Shown here piece after piece: positions 52,216-60,821 of a DNA stretch of 64,000 bases (its first letter is position 1; every line of letters starts with the position of its first letter). This DNA is from Salinisphaera aquimarina (lineage in GTDB: Bacteria; Pseudomonadota; Gammaproteobacteria; Nevskiales; Salinisphaeraceae): the NCBI RefSeq assembly GCF_042643355.1, contig NZ_JBHRSS010000010.1, positions 248,001 to 312,000 on the forward strand. Reading direction: 5' to 3'. The notes beneath the pieces are model-generated. The model was not told the DNA's origin. It worked only from the letters and a program-made list of their open reading frames with translations, and did not search any database. Both the position numbers and the translations under genes were made by a program.

Positions 52216-53381
52216 CCACGCCCACCGCGCTCTACCTCGATCATGCCGCGACCGCGCCGCTGGCGCCCGGCGTGTTCGAAGCCATGCAGCATGCGCTGGT
52301 CGAGACCGAGGCCAATCCGGCGTCGAGTCACGCGCCTGGGCGTGTAGCCGCCGCACAGATCGATGCCGCGGCGCGATCGCTGGCGGCCCTGATCGGCGCG
52401 GCGCCCGAATCCATCGTGTGGACATCGGGCGCCACCGAGTCGATCAATCTCGCCCTCAAGGGCGTGGCCGAGTTCGCCGGCGGCGCCCCCCATATCGTGA
52501 GCGTGGTGACCGAGCATCGGGCCACGCTTGATGTGCTGACATGGCTGGAAAAGCACGGCGCACGGGTCACGCGTCTCGGCGTCGACGGCGACGGGCGACT
52601 CGATCTGGATGCACTGGCCGCGGCGATCGCCGACGACACCGCGCTGGTGTCGGTGATGCACGTCAACAACGAAACCGGCGTGATTCAGGATATCGCCGCC
52701 ATCGGCGCGCTGTGCGCGGCGCGCGGCGTGGCGTTGCACGTGGACGCAGCCCAGAGCCTCGGTCGGCTCGCCATCGACGTCGAGGCCATGAATATCGCGC
52801 TGCTGTCGATGTCGGCCCACAAGATCGGTGGCCCGAAAGGCATCGGCGCGTTGTATGTGCGCCGGCGTCCGCGTGTCGGCCTGGCCGCGCAGATACAGGG
52901 CGGCGGCCAGCAGGGCGGCTATCGTTCGGGCACGCTGGCGACCCATCAGATCGCCGGTTTCGGCGCGGCCGCGGTGCATGTGAGCGCAACCCGCGAGGTA
53001 GAGCAGACTCGTCTGCACGATTTGCGCGAACGCCTCTGGGCACGGGCCGCCAGGCTCGAGGGCGTCATCCGCAACGGGTTGCCGCAAACCACGGCGGCGG
53101 CTTTTCTGAGCGTCAGCGTGCAGGCGGTGCACGGCGATGCGCTGCTGCTGGGGCTGACCGAGGGCGCGCCGGCGCTGGCGGTGTCGTCGGGCGCGGCCTG
53201 CAGTGCCGCCAAGGGCCAGTCGTCCTATGTGCTGCGTGCCATGGGCCGCAGCCCGCGCGAGGCCGGCGCGAGCATTCGTTTTTCGCTCGGCGCGGATACC
53301 GATGCCGCGGTTATCGACGCCGCCGCGGAGCGCTTCGTTGCCGAGGTCACGCGCCTGCGCGCGCTGGCCGCGGCGGCATGA
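52212..53381 (+). CDS. Cysteine desulfurase, second copy (tandem)
   Basis: 389 residues, same fold: YLDHAATAPLAPGVFEAM, MHVNNETGV, the PLP Lys in SMSAHKIGGPKG and the reactive cysteine in VSSGAACSAAKGQSSYV, which is one residue shorter and differs from the first copy's loop. The two are only moderately alike, so this is an old duplication or a second class of enzyme. Overlaps the first copy by 4 bases and the IscU-like gene by 4. Possible division of labour: one for clusters, one for other sulfur acceptors. Confidence 0.87.
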   Translation: MTTPTALYLDHAATAPLAPGVFEAMQHALVETEANPASSHAPGRVAAAQIDAAARSLAALIGAAPESIVWTSGATESINLALKGVAEFAGGAPHIVSVVTEHRATLDVLTWLEKHGARVTRLGVDGDGRLDLDALAAAIADDTALVSVMHVNNETGVIQDIAAIGALCAARGVALHVDAAQSLGRLAIDVEAMNIALLSMSAHKIGGPKGIGALYVRRRPRVGLAAQIQGGGQQGGYRSGTLATHQIAGFGAAAVHVSATREVEQTRLHDLRERLWARAARLEGVIRNGLPQTTAAAFLSVSVQAVHGDALLLGLTEGAPALAVSSGAACSAAKGQSSYVLRAMGRSPREAGASIRFSLGADTDAAVIDAAAERFVAEVTRLRALAAAA

Positions 53382-53764
53382 CTGATGCGCATGCGCCTGG
53401 TTGGCTGCCTCGTTTTCTGGCGCCGCGGCACGCGCTTGCGGAATGTGACATCATTGAATGGCACGGTGACGGTGTCGCCGATACGCCGGGCGCGGATGCG
53501 CGCTGTCGTCTTCGGGTCGAGATCGACACGCGTGGAGATGCGCCGCGTATCCGGCGCGCAGTTTTTTCGGTATTCGGACCGCCGGTTGCGGTAGCCTGTG
53601 CGGACTGGGCCTGCGAGTGGCTGGGCGATCGAACGATCGACGCAGCTCGTGGTCTGATGGTAGAGGATTTCGAACAGGCACTGGCGCTTGCGCCGGGCGA
53701 GCGATATGCCGCCCTGCTCGTAATCGATGCATTGGCCAGTGTGCTGGTCAATCTGGGATCATGA
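53378..53764 (+). CDS. IscU-fold protein lacking the usual cluster-ligand cysteines
   Basis: 128 residues. The pattern RLRVEIDTRGDAPRIRRAVFSVFG...A..ACADWACEWL...TIDAARGL matches the IscU/NifU-N scaffold fold. In IscU the three cluster-binding cysteines are in PACGD, YGCGSA and IHCSILA; here the second is Pro (FGPPVA, residues 66-71), the third is Ala (RYAALLV, 109-115), and the first motif is displaced (ADARCRL). Cys23, 43, 74 and 79 occur elsewhere. It probably cannot hold a cluster the usual way; a regulatory or desulfurase-binding role is possible. ATGA overlap with the second desulfurase. Confidence 0.65.
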   Translation: MTDAHAPGWLPRFLAPRHALAECDIIEWHGDGVADTPGADARCRLRVEIDTRGDAPRIRRAVFSVFGPPVAVACADWACEWLGDRTIDAARGLMVEDFEQALALAPGERYAALLVIDALASVLVNLGS

Positions 53765-53768
53765 CGTT

Positions 53769-54116
53769 ATGAACGAAGCAACAATTGAATCAGAGGACCT
53801 CAACGTCACGCAGGCGGCCGCCGAGCGGATCAAGGCGCAGCTGGCCAAGCGTGGCAGCGGCATAGGGCTGCGGGTCGGCGTGCGCAAGTCCGGCTGCAGT
53901 GGCTTCATGTACACCATGGACTATGCAGACGAGGTGGGCGCGGACGACGACGTATTCACCGGTTACGGCGCGAAAGTCGTGATCGATCGCCGGCATATGG
54001 ACGTGCTGCGCGGCACCACCCTGGATTTCCGTTCGGAAGGCCTCAACCGCATGTTTCGGTTCGATAATCCGCACGCGAAGAACGCCTGCGGCTGCGGCGA
54101 GTCATTCACGGTCTGA
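53769..54116 (+). CDS. iscA: A-type Fe-S carrier (IscA/ErpA family)
   Basis: 115 residues from ATG 53769. The three conserved cysteines of the A-type family are Cys43 (RKSGCSGFMY) and Cys107/Cys109 (NACGCGESF). It passes Fe-S clusters from the scaffold to target enzymes. GVRKSGCSGFMYTMDYAD fits IscA/SufA. Four bases after the IscU-like stop. Exact type (IscA, SufA, ErpA) is uncertain. Confidence 0.85.
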   Translation: MNEATIESEDLNVTQAAAERIKAQLAKRGSGIGLRVGVRKSGCSGFMYTMDYADEVGADDDVFTGYGAKVVIDRRHMDVLRGTTLDFRSEGLNRMFRFDNPHAKNACGCGESFTV

Positions 54117-54160
54117 GCGCGACGGGCTTCCCGCGCCTTACAACCGGACGGTTGGGGCGC

Positions 54161-54166
54161 TACAAT
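54161..54166 (+). promoter_or_regulatory. Candidate -10 box for ndk
   Basis: TACAAT in the 118-base gap before ndk, about 70 bases upstream of the start. A clear -35 is not seen, so confidence is low. Confidence 0.3.
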
Positions 54167-54234
54167 GGGAGGTTATCCGCCGCGTAAGCGTTTTCCCGCT
54201 GCGCGTTGTCAATTATTTCCAGCAGGGAGAGAAC

Positions 54235-54660
54235 ATGGCCGTTGAGCGCACCTTGTCCATCATCAAACCGGACGCCGTAGCCAAGAACGTGATCGGTGAT
54301 ATCTATCGCCGTTTCGAGAACGCCAATCTGCGCATTATCGGCGCGCGCATGGTGCAGCTGTCGCGCGCAGACGCCGAAGGCTTCTACGCAGTGCACGCCG
54401 AGCGTCCGTTCTTCAACGATCTCGTCTCCTTCATGATCTCCGGTCCGGTGATGGTGCAGTGCCTGGAAGGCGAAAACGCCATCGCCACCAACCGCGACCT
54501 GATGGGCGCGACCAATCCCAAGGAAGCCGAGGCCGGCACCATCCGTGGTGATTTCGCCGAATCCATCGACGCCAACGCGGTGCACGGTTCGGACGCGCCG
54601 GAGACGGCAGCCCAGGAAATCGAGTTCTTCTTCGGCAAAGACGGCCTCTGCCCCCGCTAG
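54235..54660 (+). CDS. ndk: Nucleoside diphosphate kinase
   Basis: 141 residues, full length. The phospho-acceptor His is in ANAVHGSDAPETAAQEI; starts VERTLSIIKPDAVAKN. It moves the gamma phosphate among nucleotides. CAGGGAGAG precedes the ATG. Probably transcribed with rlmN through bamB/der. Confidence 0.96.
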   Translation: MAVERTLSIIKPDAVAKNVIGDIYRRFENANLRIIGARMVQLSRADAEGFYAVHAERPFFNDLVSFMISGPVMVQCLEGENAIATNRDLMGATNPKEAEAGTIRGDFAESIDANAVHGSDAPETAAQEIEFFFGKDGLCPR

Positions 54661-54676
54661 GCTGTCTCGGTTCGCC

Positions 54677-55861
54677 ATGAGCACGGATGTACAGGACAAC
54701 ATGAGCAGTGAAGACGCCGGTGCCAAGAGTGCCGTGCGGGTGAATCTGTTCGGCCTCGATCGGCAGGCGATGTCCGATTTCTTCCGTGCGCATGGCGAGT
54801 CGGCGTTTCGCGCCAAGCAGGTCATGCAGTGGATCTATGCGCGCGGCGTGACCGATTTCGCGGCGATGACCGACCTGAGCAAGGTTCTGCGCGAGCGTCT
54901 GCCCGAAATCGCCGAAATACGCCCGCCCGCCAAGATTCGCGAACAGAAAGCCGCCGACGGCACCCGTAAATGGCTGCTGGCGGTCACCGAGGATATGGAT
55001 CCGGACAACGCCATCGAAGCGGTCTATATCCCCGAGGAGGATCGCGCCACGCTGTGTATCTCCTCGCAGATCGGCTGCGCGCTGGACTGCAGTTTCTGTG
55101 CCACCGGCAAGCAGGGCCTCAACCGCAATCTGACCACCGCCGAGATCATCGGTCAGGTCTGGATGGCGGAGCACGACCTGCGCGCCCAGGGCATGGTGCA
55201 CGGCAACCGCGCGTTGTCGAATATCGTGTTTATGGGCATGGGCGAGCCGCTGGCCAACTATCGCGCGGTGGTGCCCGCGATTCGTATCCTGCTCGACGAC
55301 TACGGCTTCGGCCTGTCCAAGCGCCGGGTGACGGTGTCCACATCCGGGCTGGTGCCGTTCATGGATCGCCTGCACGAGGAAGTCGATGTCGCGCTTGCGG
55401 TGTCGCTGCATGCCCCCACCGACGATCTTCGCGACGAGCTGGTGCCGATCAACCGCAAGTACCCGCTGGCCGAACTGATGGCCGCCTGCGACCGTTATGT
55501 CGAAGGCAAGCAGCGCCGTGCGCACGTGGTCTACGAGTACGTCATGCTCGACGGCGTCAACGACAATCCCGAACAGGCACGGGCGCTGGTCCGGCTCATG
55601 GGCGACCGGCCGGCCAAGATCAATCTGATTCCGTTCAATCCGTTCGACGGCACCGAATACAGCCGCCCGGACGAAGCGCGAATTCGCGCGTTCCAGGACA
55701 TCCTGCACCGCAAGGGCCTGCGCACCACCGTGCGCCGTACCCGTGGCGATGATATCGACGCCGCCTGCGGGCAGCTGGTGGGGCGTGTCCGCAGTCGTCA
55801 GAAACGCCATTTTCGTGACGTGCCGATCCGTATCGAGACCAAACAGGCCACGCCGGTATGA
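54677..55861 (+). CDS. rlmN: Dual-specificity rRNA/tRNA adenine C2-methyltransferase RlmN
   Basis: 394 residues from ATG 54677 (alternative 54701). Radical-SAM motif CALDCSFCATG; the second catalytic cysteine is in RGDDIDAACGQL. SNIVFMGMGEPLANY and STSGLVP are family motifs. It methylates A2503 of 23S rRNA and A37 of tRNAs. ATGA overlap with pilW. Confidence 0.95.
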   Translation: MSTDVQDNMSSEDAGAKSAVRVNLFGLDRQAMSDFFRAHGESAFRAKQVMQWIYARGVTDFAAMTDLSKVLRERLPEIAEIRPPAKIREQKAADGTRKWLLAVTEDMDPDNAIEAVYIPEEDRATLCISSQIGCALDCSFCATGKQGLNRNLTTAEIIGQVWMAEHDLRAQGMVHGNRALSNIVFMGMGEPLANYRAVVPAIRILLDDYGFGLSKRRVTVSTSGLVPFMDRLHEEVDVALAVSLHAPTDDLRDELVPINRKYPLAELMAACDRYVEGKQRRAHVVYEYVMLDGVNDNPEQARALVRLMGDRPAKINLIPFNPFDGTEYSRPDEARIRAFQDILHRKGLRTTVRRTRGDDIDAACGQLVGRVRSRQKRHFRDVPIRIETKQATPV

Positions 55862-56613
55862 CGCGTGTGCCGCGGGCCGGTGTCTGGCTGGTCATGCTGT
55901 GCGGGCTGGCGCTGGCGGGCTGCGCCGGCCACGAGAACGTTGTCGACAAGGGCCGGGCGGCGGATGCCAACGCCAGCCTGGGCGCGGATTTTCTGCGCAA
56001 GAACGACAATGAGCAGGCGCTGTCGCGCTACAAGCGAGCGCTTGGTTACGACAGGAACAATGTCTCGGCCAACTGGGGCATGGCGATCGTCAACGATCGG
56101 CTCGGCGAAACCGAAGAGGCCAGCCGCTTCTACAAGAAGACGCTGGATCTGCAGCCGGGCCCGGCGATCTACAACAGCTACGGCGTATTCCTGTGCAAGC
56201 AGGGCGATACCGACAGCGCGATCAAATATTTCAAGCGAGCGGCCAACGATCCGCGCTATGCCGGCAGCGCCGATGCGCTTGCCAATGCCGGTCTGTGCCT
56301 GCATCGTGCGGGCCAGCCCGCGGTGGCCGAACGCTATTATCGGGATGCGCTGGCCGCCAACGACAGCCAGCTGACCGCGCTGACCGACATGGCCCGGCTC
56401 AAATACGAGCAGGGCGACTTCCTGCGTGCCCGGGCGTTCATAGAGCGTGCCGATTCGGTCGCCAAACTGGATGCCGAACAGCTGCTGCTGGGCGCGCGTA
56501 TCGAACTGGCATTGAACGACAGCGATGCCGCCGGCGCGTATCTCGAACGGCATAATGCCGCCGAGCCGAGCGCGAGCCTGTCGCTGCGTCAACTGGAGCA
56601 ATCGCGCCGATGA
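55858..56613 (+). CDS. pilW: Type IV pilus biogenesis lipoprotein PilW/PilF (TPR)
   Basis: 251 residues. Lipobox LALAGC at the end of a signal peptide, then about five TPR repeats (e.g. SADALANAGLCLHRAGQPAVAERYYRDAL). PilW/PilF helps assemble the outer-membrane secretin of type IV pili. Placement between rlmN and rodZ is standard. ATGA overlaps on both sides. Confidence 0.93.
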   Translation: MTRVPRAGVWLVMLCGLALAGCAGHENVVDKGRAADANASLGADFLRKNDNEQALSRYKRALGYDRNNVSANWGMAIVNDRLGETEEASRFYKKTLDLQPGPAIYNSYGVFLCKQGDTDSAIKYFKRAANDPRYAGSADALANAGLCLHRAGQPAVAERYYRDALAANDSQLTALTDMARLKYEQGDFLRARAFIERADSVAKLDAEQLLLGARIELALNDSDAAGAYLERHNAAEPSASLSLRQLEQSRR

Positions 56614-57596
56614 ACGATTCTTCCGACGATTACGAAGAACTGCAAAGCACCAATCTGACCCAGAACAAGGCCGACGGCCAGACGCCGGGCGAGATCCTGC
56701 GCGAGGCGCGGCTGGCGAATGATTATTCGGTCGAGGACCTGTGCGCTCAGACCAAGCTCTCGGCCAAGACCGTTCATGCCCTGGAAGACAACGATTTTGA
56801 TGCGTTGTCGCAGCCGGTCTTCGCGCGCGGCTATTATCGCCAGTGCGCCAAGGTGCTGGGTATCGACAGCGATCGGCTGATGGCGGCCTATGGCGCATCG
56901 GGTGGCGCGAGCTCGCCGCGCGCGATGGGCGCGCCGACGTTCGTGAACGTCGTGCCGCAGGACGTGACCCCGGGGCGTTGGCGCTCGCTCGGCCTGATCG
57001 TTGCCGTGCTGGTGCTGCTGGTGGCCATCGGTGCCATCTTCCTGCTCATGCCGAGCGCCCAGTTGCCCGACGAGAATTCGGGTAGTGGCAACAATACCGT
57101 TGTATTGTCGAGCGACAGCAGTGCCGGCAGTGGCAGTGCGGATACCGGTACGGATGCCGCATCGAGCACGTCGACGCCCGATGTCGCCGGCAATGATGCG
57201 GATAGTGACGACAGTGGCCAGGCCAGCGTTTCCGGTCAGCGTCAGGGCGGGCGCAACGTCAACGAGACCCTCGGCCTGAACCCGAACGCGAACACGCCGG
57301 ATAATGCCGCGCAGGCGGCCCCGGCCGAGCCGCAGGTCGACCCGAATCACCTGACGGTCAACTTCACCGACCGTTCCTGGGTGGATATCCGCGACGCCAA
57401 CGGCGCCCGCCTGTTGACCGGTATCTACGAGGCCGGCGAGAAACGCGATTTCGACGGCACGCCGCCCTACAAGATCACGCTCGGCTTTGCGCCCGGCGTG
57501 AAGCTGAGCATCGGTGGCGAGCCGGTGGACGTGGCCGCACAAACCACGGGCAACAGTACCGCGCGTCTGACCGTCGCTGCCCGCAGCGACAATTAA
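56610..57596 (+). CDS. rodZ: Cell-shape protein RodZ
   Basis: 328 residues. Cytoplasmic HTH (about 24-92; SVEDLCAQTKLSAKTVHALE), one membrane helix (127-148), a Ser/Asp/Asn-rich periplasmic linker and the C-terminal DUF4115 domain ending with DRSWVDIRDANGARLLTG. RodZ links MreB to the membrane. Here hisS follows directly; ispG, often in between, is absent. Confidence 0.93.
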   Translation: MNDSSDDYEELQSTNLTQNKADGQTPGEILREARLANDYSVEDLCAQTKLSAKTVHALEDNDFDALSQPVFARGYYRQCAKVLGIDSDRLMAAYGASGGASSPRAMGAPTFVNVVPQDVTPGRWRSLGLIVAVLVLLVAIGAIFLLMPSAQLPDENSGSGNNTVVLSSDSSAGSGSADTGTDAASSTSTPDVAGNDADSDDSGQASVSGQRQGGRNVNETLGLNPNANTPDNAAQAAPAEPQVDPNHLTVNFTDRSWVDIRDANGARLLTGIYEAGEKRDFDGTPPYKITLGFAPGVKLSIGGEPVDVAAQTTGNSTARLTVAARSDN

Positions 57597-57606
57597 TGGT
57601 TTCCAG

Positions 57607-58878
57607 ATGAGCGAGCGTATTCAGTCGATTCGCGGCATGAACGACGTGCTGCCGGCCGACAATGCGGCCTGGACCACGCTCGAGCGTACCGCGGCGCGTG
57701 TGTTCGCGGCCTACGGCTACGAACAGATCCGGCTGCCGATCATGGAACGCACCGGCCTGTTCAAGCGCGCCGTGGGTGAAGTGACCGACATCGTCGAAAA
57801 AGAGATGTACACCTTCGACGACCGCGGCGGTGAATCGCTGTCGCTGCGTCCGGAGGGCACCGCGGGCGCGGTGCGCGCCGGCATCGAGCACGGCCTGTTG
57901 CACAACGCCACCCAGCGCCTGTGGTACGTGGGCCCGATGTTTCGCTACGAGCGGCCGCAGAAAGGCCGTTATCGCCAGTTCCACCAGTTTGGCGTGGAGG
58001 CATTCGGACAGACCGGTCCGGACGTGGATATCGAACAGATCGCCATGGCCGCACGCCTGTTCGCCGCCCTCGGCGTCACTGGCCTGAGCCTGCAGATCAA
58101 TACGCTGGGCACGCCTGCCGAGCGCGCCGATTATCGCGACGCGCTGCACGCCTATTTCAGCGCCCATGCCGACGCGCTGGACGAAGACAGCCAGCGCCGG
58201 CTGGATCGCAACCCGCTGCGGATTCTGGATACCAAGAATCCGGCGATGGCCGATCTGGTGGCCGCCGCGCCCACGCTGCGCGAATATCTGGGCGCCGAAT
58301 CGAGCGCGCATTTCGACGCGCTCTGCCGGGGCCTGGAGACACTCGGCATCGACTACACCGTCAATCCACGGCTGGTGCGCGGGCTCGACTATTACACCCG
58401 TACCGTGTTCGAGTGGATCACCCGCGATCTCGGCGCCCAGGACGCCGTCTGTTCGGGCGGCCGCTTCGATGGCCTGGTCGAACAGCTGGGTGGCAGCGCC
58501 ACGCCGGCGATGGGTTTTGCGTTGGGCGTCGAACGCGTGATCGCGCTCATGCAGGCCCAGGACGTGGCGCTGGCCGATCTTGCCCCGCAGGTGTATCTGG
58601 TCTACAAGGGCGAGGCTGCGGAAAATCGCGTGCCGGCCCTGGCGGAATCGCTGCGCGATGCGCTGCCCGATCTGCGTCTGCGCGTGCACGCCGGCGGCGG
58701 CAGCCTGAAGTCGCAGTTCAAGCGCGCCGACAAGAGTGGCGCCCGTCTGGCGCTGGTGTTCGGAGACGACGAAGCGGCGGCCGGCGAGATCCAGATCAAG
58801 CCGCTGACCGATCGCCGTCCGCAGGAACAGGTGGCGCTGGACGCCGCACCCGCGCGCATCGCCGCGCTTCTGAGTTGA
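57607..58878 (+). CDS. hisS: Histidyl-tRNA synthetase
   Basis: 423 residues. Class II motif 2 is FRYERPQKGRYRQFHQFG; the histidine-binding motif is LVRGLDYYTRTVFEW with GGRFDGL; motif 3 GFALGVERVIALM. C-terminal anticodon-binding domain. 10 bases after rodZ. Confidence 0.96.
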   Translation: MSERIQSIRGMNDVLPADNAAWTTLERTAARVFAAYGYEQIRLPIMERTGLFKRAVGEVTDIVEKEMYTFDDRGGESLSLRPEGTAGAVRAGIEHGLLHNATQRLWYVGPMFRYERPQKGRYRQFHQFGVEAFGQTGPDVDIEQIAMAARLFAALGVTGLSLQINTLGTPAERADYRDALHAYFSAHADALDEDSQRRLDRNPLRILDTKNPAMADLVAAAPTLREYLGAESSAHFDALCRGLETLGIDYTVNPRLVRGLDYYTRTVFEWITRDLGAQDAVCSGGRFDGLVEQLGGSATPAMGFALGVERVIALMQAQDVALADLAPQVYLVYKGEAAENRVPALAESLRDALPDLRLRVHAGGGSLKSQFKRADKSGARLALVFGDDEAAAGEIQIKPLTDRRPQEQVALDAAPARIAALLS

Positions 58879-58957
58879 CACGCGACGTGGCCACCGCGCC
58901 ATAGCGCGGGTCCGCGTCGCCTACGACACTGTCCAATAACAAAGTAAAGATAAACGC

Positions 58958-59632
58958 ATGGCCGATTTCGACGAGAACGAAGAACTGACACAGTTCAAGC
59001 ATTGGTGGGCTGCCAACGGCATGTCGATCATGATTGGCGCCGTGGTGGGCGTGGTCGTGATCGTCGGCTGGCAGGGCTGGCGCTGGTACCACGACACACG
59101 CGCAGTCAGCGCGGCCGGTATCTATCAGCAGGTCGAGCACGCCGTGGCCGATGGCAACGTCAACGACACCGTGATCAAGGTCGTCGGCCAGCTCAAGGAT
59201 GATTATTCGGGCACTCCGTACGCGGCCGATGCTGCGCTGCGACTGGCTGGCTATTACGTCGACGAGAAGCAGTACGACAAGGCCCACGAGCAGCTGGTCT
59301 GGGCCATGGACAACGCGTCCACCGAGGGCGTGCGCAATATCGCCCGCGTGCGCGCCGCGCGGCTGGCCTGGACCCAGGACGACGCCGACGGCGCGCTGAA
59401 GCTGCTGGCGACCGATCATCCCGAGAGTTTCGACGCTTTGTATGCCGAACTGGCGGGCGATATTCATGCCGCCCAGGGCGACCGCGAGGCGGCCTACAAG
59501 TCCTATCAGCTCGCGCTCGAGAGTCTGCCGCCGGATACGCCGCGTCAGCCGCTCGAAACCAAGCTTGCCGATAACGCGCCGGCCGCCGAGGCCGACGCCC
59601 CGGCCGATCCGAAGAGTGCTTCCGCATCATGA
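58958..59632 (+). CDS. yfgM: YfgM family ancillary protein
   Basis: 224 residues. One N-terminal membrane helix (SIMIGAVVGVVVIVGWQGW), then TPR-like helices in the periplasm with NIARVRAARLAWTQDDAD. YfgM/PpiD are linked to SecYEG chaperoning. Overlaps bamB by ATGA. Ends in an Ala/Asp/Pro-rich tail. Confidence 0.9.
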   Translation: MADFDENEELTQFKHWWAANGMSIMIGAVVGVVVIVGWQGWRWYHDTRAVSAAGIYQQVEHAVADGNVNDTVIKVVGQLKDDYSGTPYAADAALRLAGYYVDEKQYDKAHEQLVWAMDNASTEGVRNIARVRAARLAWTQDDADGALKLLATDHPESFDALYAELAGDIHAAQGDREAAYKSYQLALESLPPDTPRQPLETKLADNAPAAEADAPADPKSASAS

Positions 59633-60801
59633 ATACCCCGCGTACGACATTGCGTCTGGCCGGCCTGTTCGCCGCCGCCGGTATCCTGCTCAGCGCCTGT
59701 GGCGGCGGTGAGAACGTGGCCGAGCCCACGCCGCTCACGGAACTGCCGTCGCCGGCCTATCGCATGCAGCGCATCTGGCATACCGATGCCGGCGAAGGCG
59801 CGGGCGAATATGTGAGCGGCTTCAAGGCGGCGGTCAACGGCAACCGCGTGTATGTGGCCAACCGCGACGGCTATGTCGAAGCCCTGAACCTCGACAACGG
59901 CAAGCGCATCTGGCGTTCGCGTACCGGCGACCGGCTGATTGCCGGGCCGACCGTGGCCAACGGCAAGCTGCTGTTCGGTACCCGCGACGGCCAGGTGGTG
60001 GCGCTGTCCGCCGACACCGGCGAACGGGCCTGGACGGCAGAGCTGTCCAGCGAAGTCATCGCCGCCCCCGCGGCCAACGACAATGTCGCCGTGGCGCGCA
60101 CCCTGGACGGCCGACTGGTCGAACTGGATCTGGCCACCGGCGAGCGCCGCTGGACCATCGAGCGCAATGTGCCGACGCTGACCCTGCGCGGCACCTCGTC
60201 GCCGGTCATCGACGGCGACACCGTGTATGCCGGCCTCGACAACGGCAAGGTGCTCGCGCTCGACCTGGCCACCGGCGAGCAGCGCTGGGAGCAGGCCATC
60301 GCGCTGCCCAGCGGCCGCTCCGAACTCGAACGCATCGTCGATGTGGACGCCGATCCGCTGGTGCTCGACAACGAACTCTACGCGGTCAGCGTGGGCGGCG
60401 AGATGACCTCGCTGTCGCTGACCTCCGGACGGGTGCGCTGGAAACAGGACGTCGCCGCCGAGACCGGACTGGCCTACGACGACCGCAATATCTTCACCTC
60501 CGACCGCGACGGCGATGTCTGGGCCGTCAACCGGCTGACCGGCGGCAAGAGCTGGGAGCAGGAAGGCTTGAAGTATCGCCAACTGTCCGCGCCGGCGGTG
60601 CTCAACGGTGATCTGCTGGTCGGCGATTACGAAGGCTATGTGCATTGGCTGTCGGCGGATGACGGCAGCGTGATCGCGCGCGGCCGGCCGATGGATGAAG
60701 CGATTCGCAGCCAGCCCGTGGTGGCAGGCGACCGCGTGATCGTGCTCGGCGCCGACGGCGAGGTCGCCGCGCTGCGGTTCACGCCGGCCGACGCGCAATA
60801 A
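59629..60801 (+). CDS. bamB: Outer-membrane assembly lipoprotein BamB
   Basis: 390 residues. Lipobox LLSACG. Eight-bladed beta-propeller with PQQ-like repeats such as YVEALNLDNGKRIWRSRTGD and VLALDLATGEQRWEQ. BamB binds BamA in the outer-membrane-protein assembly complex. Confidence 0.94.
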   Translation: MNTPRTTLRLAGLFAAAGILLSACGGGENVAEPTPLTELPSPAYRMQRIWHTDAGEGAGEYVSGFKAAVNGNRVYVANRDGYVEALNLDNGKRIWRSRTGDRLIAGPTVANGKLLFGTRDGQVVALSADTGERAWTAELSSEVIAAPAANDNVAVARTLDGRLVELDLATGERRWTIERNVPTLTLRGTSSPVIDGDTVYAGLDNGKVLALDLATGEQRWEQAIALPSGRSELERIVDVDADPLVLDNELYAVSVGGEMTSLSLTSGRVRWKQDVAAETGLAYDDRNIFTSDRDGDVWAVNRLTGGKSWEQEGLKYRQLSAPAVLNGDLLVGDYEGYVHWLSADDGSVIARGRPMDEAIRSQPVVAGDRVIVLGADGEVAALRFTPADAQ

Positions 60802-60821
60802 CGCGCGCACCAGGTTTTTCC

